A DNA stretch of 64,000 nucleotides from NCBI GenBank assembly GCA_035048485.1, contig CM068581.1, forward strand, positions 12,296,864-12,360,863, in the 5' to 3' direction. A program made the translations under genes and the position numbers. Source of the DNA: Pteria penguin. Taxonomy: Eukaryota; Mollusca; Bivalvia; Pterioida; Pteriidae. The stretch's first letter is position 1. Each line of letters starts with the position of its first letter. The notes below the pieces were generated by a model, which worked only from the letters and a program-made list of their open reading frames with translations, was not told where the DNA came from and ran no database searches. Of the stretch, positions 62,176-64,000 are shown in pieces.

Positions 62176-63074
62176 GTAGGTATGTCGTAGTATATGTATG
62201 TATTACATACAAAGGGGTGATAGACATACTTTATAGTTATATATTATCATCCCTTAGTCCAAGTTGTTTATTCAGTAGACTAAACACAGAAATGATTATT
62301 ACTTAAGTATTTCTCCTCCTAAACCCACTTTTTTTTACGTTGACTCTTGTTATTCGCATACTTCACGCACTTGAGCATCCCCATATAACTTATTTTTATC
62401 ATGTTGACTCAAGAATGTGTCATGACTATGAATGATCATATTGGTACTAGATATACAAGTGAAAGGTTTCTAAATATTAGAACATCCACAGAAGGAAAAT
62501 AACGGCAAACGATAATAAAATTTTCATCCATTTGGAAAAAAAACTTTCGTGAGCCGTTGACTGAAATTCTTGGTCGATTTATGAACTTATATTCTTGCAT
62601 AGATTTCCTTTATACTGTAAAAAGTCGGTACCGATAAAACAAGGGCATACATCCTAGGCAAAAAAAAAACACACACACAGCTGATCACTATAATTCTTGT
62701 TTGGTCTTGCTTGCTTGCTTTGATCAAATTGATACTTTGCACCATTGTTACCAATGAAGCAAGGGTAGGTATTGACCTTGATCCAAAGTCGTACTTCCAG
62801 CTTTAGATGACACTGTGACATTGACTGAAATGCCTGTATGACTTATAGATATATACACTATCTCTGTTGTGCTTCCAACTTTACACAGTTATTACTGATA
62901 ATGTAAAGGCGTATCCAGGTTCCAGGCTCCAGGTCACAGTCCTAAGAAATACTACAGAAGGAATGTTGTTCCATTAGGATAGATATTAGGAAAGCTCACG
63001 CGTAAAGGGATGCCCTGTTTCGCGATGCCGTTGCAGTATATTGTAATGTTTACGTGTTTGAGGATTAAACTCTT
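62176..63074. other. Non-coding stretch
   Basis: No recognised feature. If the exon ending at 62175 is real, this is intron. Confidence 0.35.
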
Positions 63075-63165
63075 CTAGTGTGGGTCTCCTAGTCTGGGTC
63101 TTGTAGTGTGGGTCCTCTAGTGTGGGTCTTCTGGGTCTCCTAGTGTGGGTCTTCCCTAAACATGG
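63075..63165. repeat. Short irregular tandem repeat of 'gtgtgggtcttctag'
   Basis: Five or six imperfect copies of a 14-19-bp unit with variants 'ctgggtctcctagtgtgggt'. Confidence 0.8.
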
Positions 63166-64000
63166 TCTTCCCCAATGTATGATTGGACTTGTGGTGATGT
63201 ACAATGTAACATATGTTCCTTACGTCATATCTACCACGATCAGGTTAAACATGTGTTAACTAGAAGGCATGCTGTGCACTTCCTGACTTCTATCCTGATA
63301 TATATATCCTCATGCAAAGTGTATCGTATGACACCGTGCCGGGGTTGTGTGTAGAGTGGTAGAAAATGTACGTTAATGTTTCGAGTTCCTATATGATGGG
63401 GCATACCTTGTACGACCCTATGTCTGAAGACAATGTCATATCGCTGAATAGTGTAAGTATCTATAAGATGGATAGAAGATGAAGAGGTGTGCCTTGATAC
63501 AAAATAGTTTTATGAGTTCATAACGATGGTGCTGATTTCCTGTAGCTTAGATTGCATATTGTCTGGTACATGATATATAAAAGGCGTCTGGCTGCAGTCC
63601 ATTTGAAAAGGTTCATCAGCCTGTGTTATCGCATTGTAATCTAAGAGAACAATGTGGACGTGATTGTTTCAAGTACGTCGAGACGCAATAATGGAGATAC
63701 TGGCAATGATATGATACGCCCGCCTCTTTAAGACCAAGAGCTACAATGTGCCAAAAACAAACGTAATAATACAAATACCTACAATTTCATATGGATTGAT
63801 CTGAGAAAAAATCAAACTGCACTTCCTGAGCAACTTGTGACCGTAATAAATGGACAGGAACTGCAATGTCAAAAAGAAATCAAAGTACTTATAGTAACAG
63901 AGAGACGGGGACATTTACCAATATTGGTCTAAGTTTAAAAACAATAAATGTTTTAAACTTTTTGTGTAACATATCATCATACCTATAGTAGAATATCAGG
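63166..64000. other. Non-coding stretch to the window edge
   Basis: No supported exon, repeat or RNA gene. Confidence 0.4.

Overview
The window looks like a piece of an intron-rich, AT-rich animal nuclear genome, most likely a mollusc and probably a bivalve. Three things point there: split genes with standard GT-AG introns; very dense short dispersed repeats with palindromic ends of the kind I associate with bivalve genomes; and frequent 'acatgta' motifs. The species is an inference; nothing in the sequence names it. Unique coding sequence is sparse, and mobile elements, tandem arrays and microsatellites fill most of the 64 kb.

Left part (about 1-14.1 kb): one well-supported gene on the minus strand, a large C2H2 zinc-finger protein. 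Four exons (9839-10010, 5493-7956, 4276-4375, 1218-1452) join in frame. They give at least 984 residues with nine complete fingers and the start of a tenth, so the gene runs off the left edge. A possible further 5' exon ends at 13924 and is phase-compatible. A divergent 69-codon reading frame on the plus strand (11145-11354) may be a small gene or first exon.

Middle (14-36 kb): accessory sequence. It holds inverted repeats, a dead reverse transcriptase of Penelope-like type (19488-21027), and a 3.6-kb satellite of 29-bp monomers with a higher-order period near 638 bp (21204-24850). Next comes a tRNA-derived retroposon carrying a 1.2-kb tandem-unit insert, flanked by a 13-bp target duplication (24905-26343). 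A 5'-truncated LINE (29888-32250) and a second LINE-like tail both sit inside one 36-bp minisatellite. Beyond these are two related palindromic TA-flanked MITEs and a tRNA-Arg-like SINE inserted into a 39-bp minisatellite (36302-36598). A cysteine-containing 74-codon frame (29210-29434, minus) is an unassigned gene candidate.

Right part (36-64 kb): a large family of repeats with palindromic ends appears as nested copies (47791-51597 and 53541-55515). An inverted relative lies at 2124-3706, inside an intron of the zinc-finger gene. At 56511-56743 there is a convincing first coding exon with a signal peptide or signal anchor. It may start a secreted or membrane protein whose later exons are only weakly supported (57659, 61214-61307 with an Ig-like DxGxYxC motif, 61981-62175). 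A second tRNA-Arg-like SINE with a perfect 14-bp target duplication lies at 58968-59248, followed by two foldback repeats.

I found no CRISPR array, bacterial operon, functional rRNA or functional tRNA. The most distinctive observations are the composite 24905-26343 insertion, the retroelement insertions into minisatellites, and the several unassigned small reading frames.
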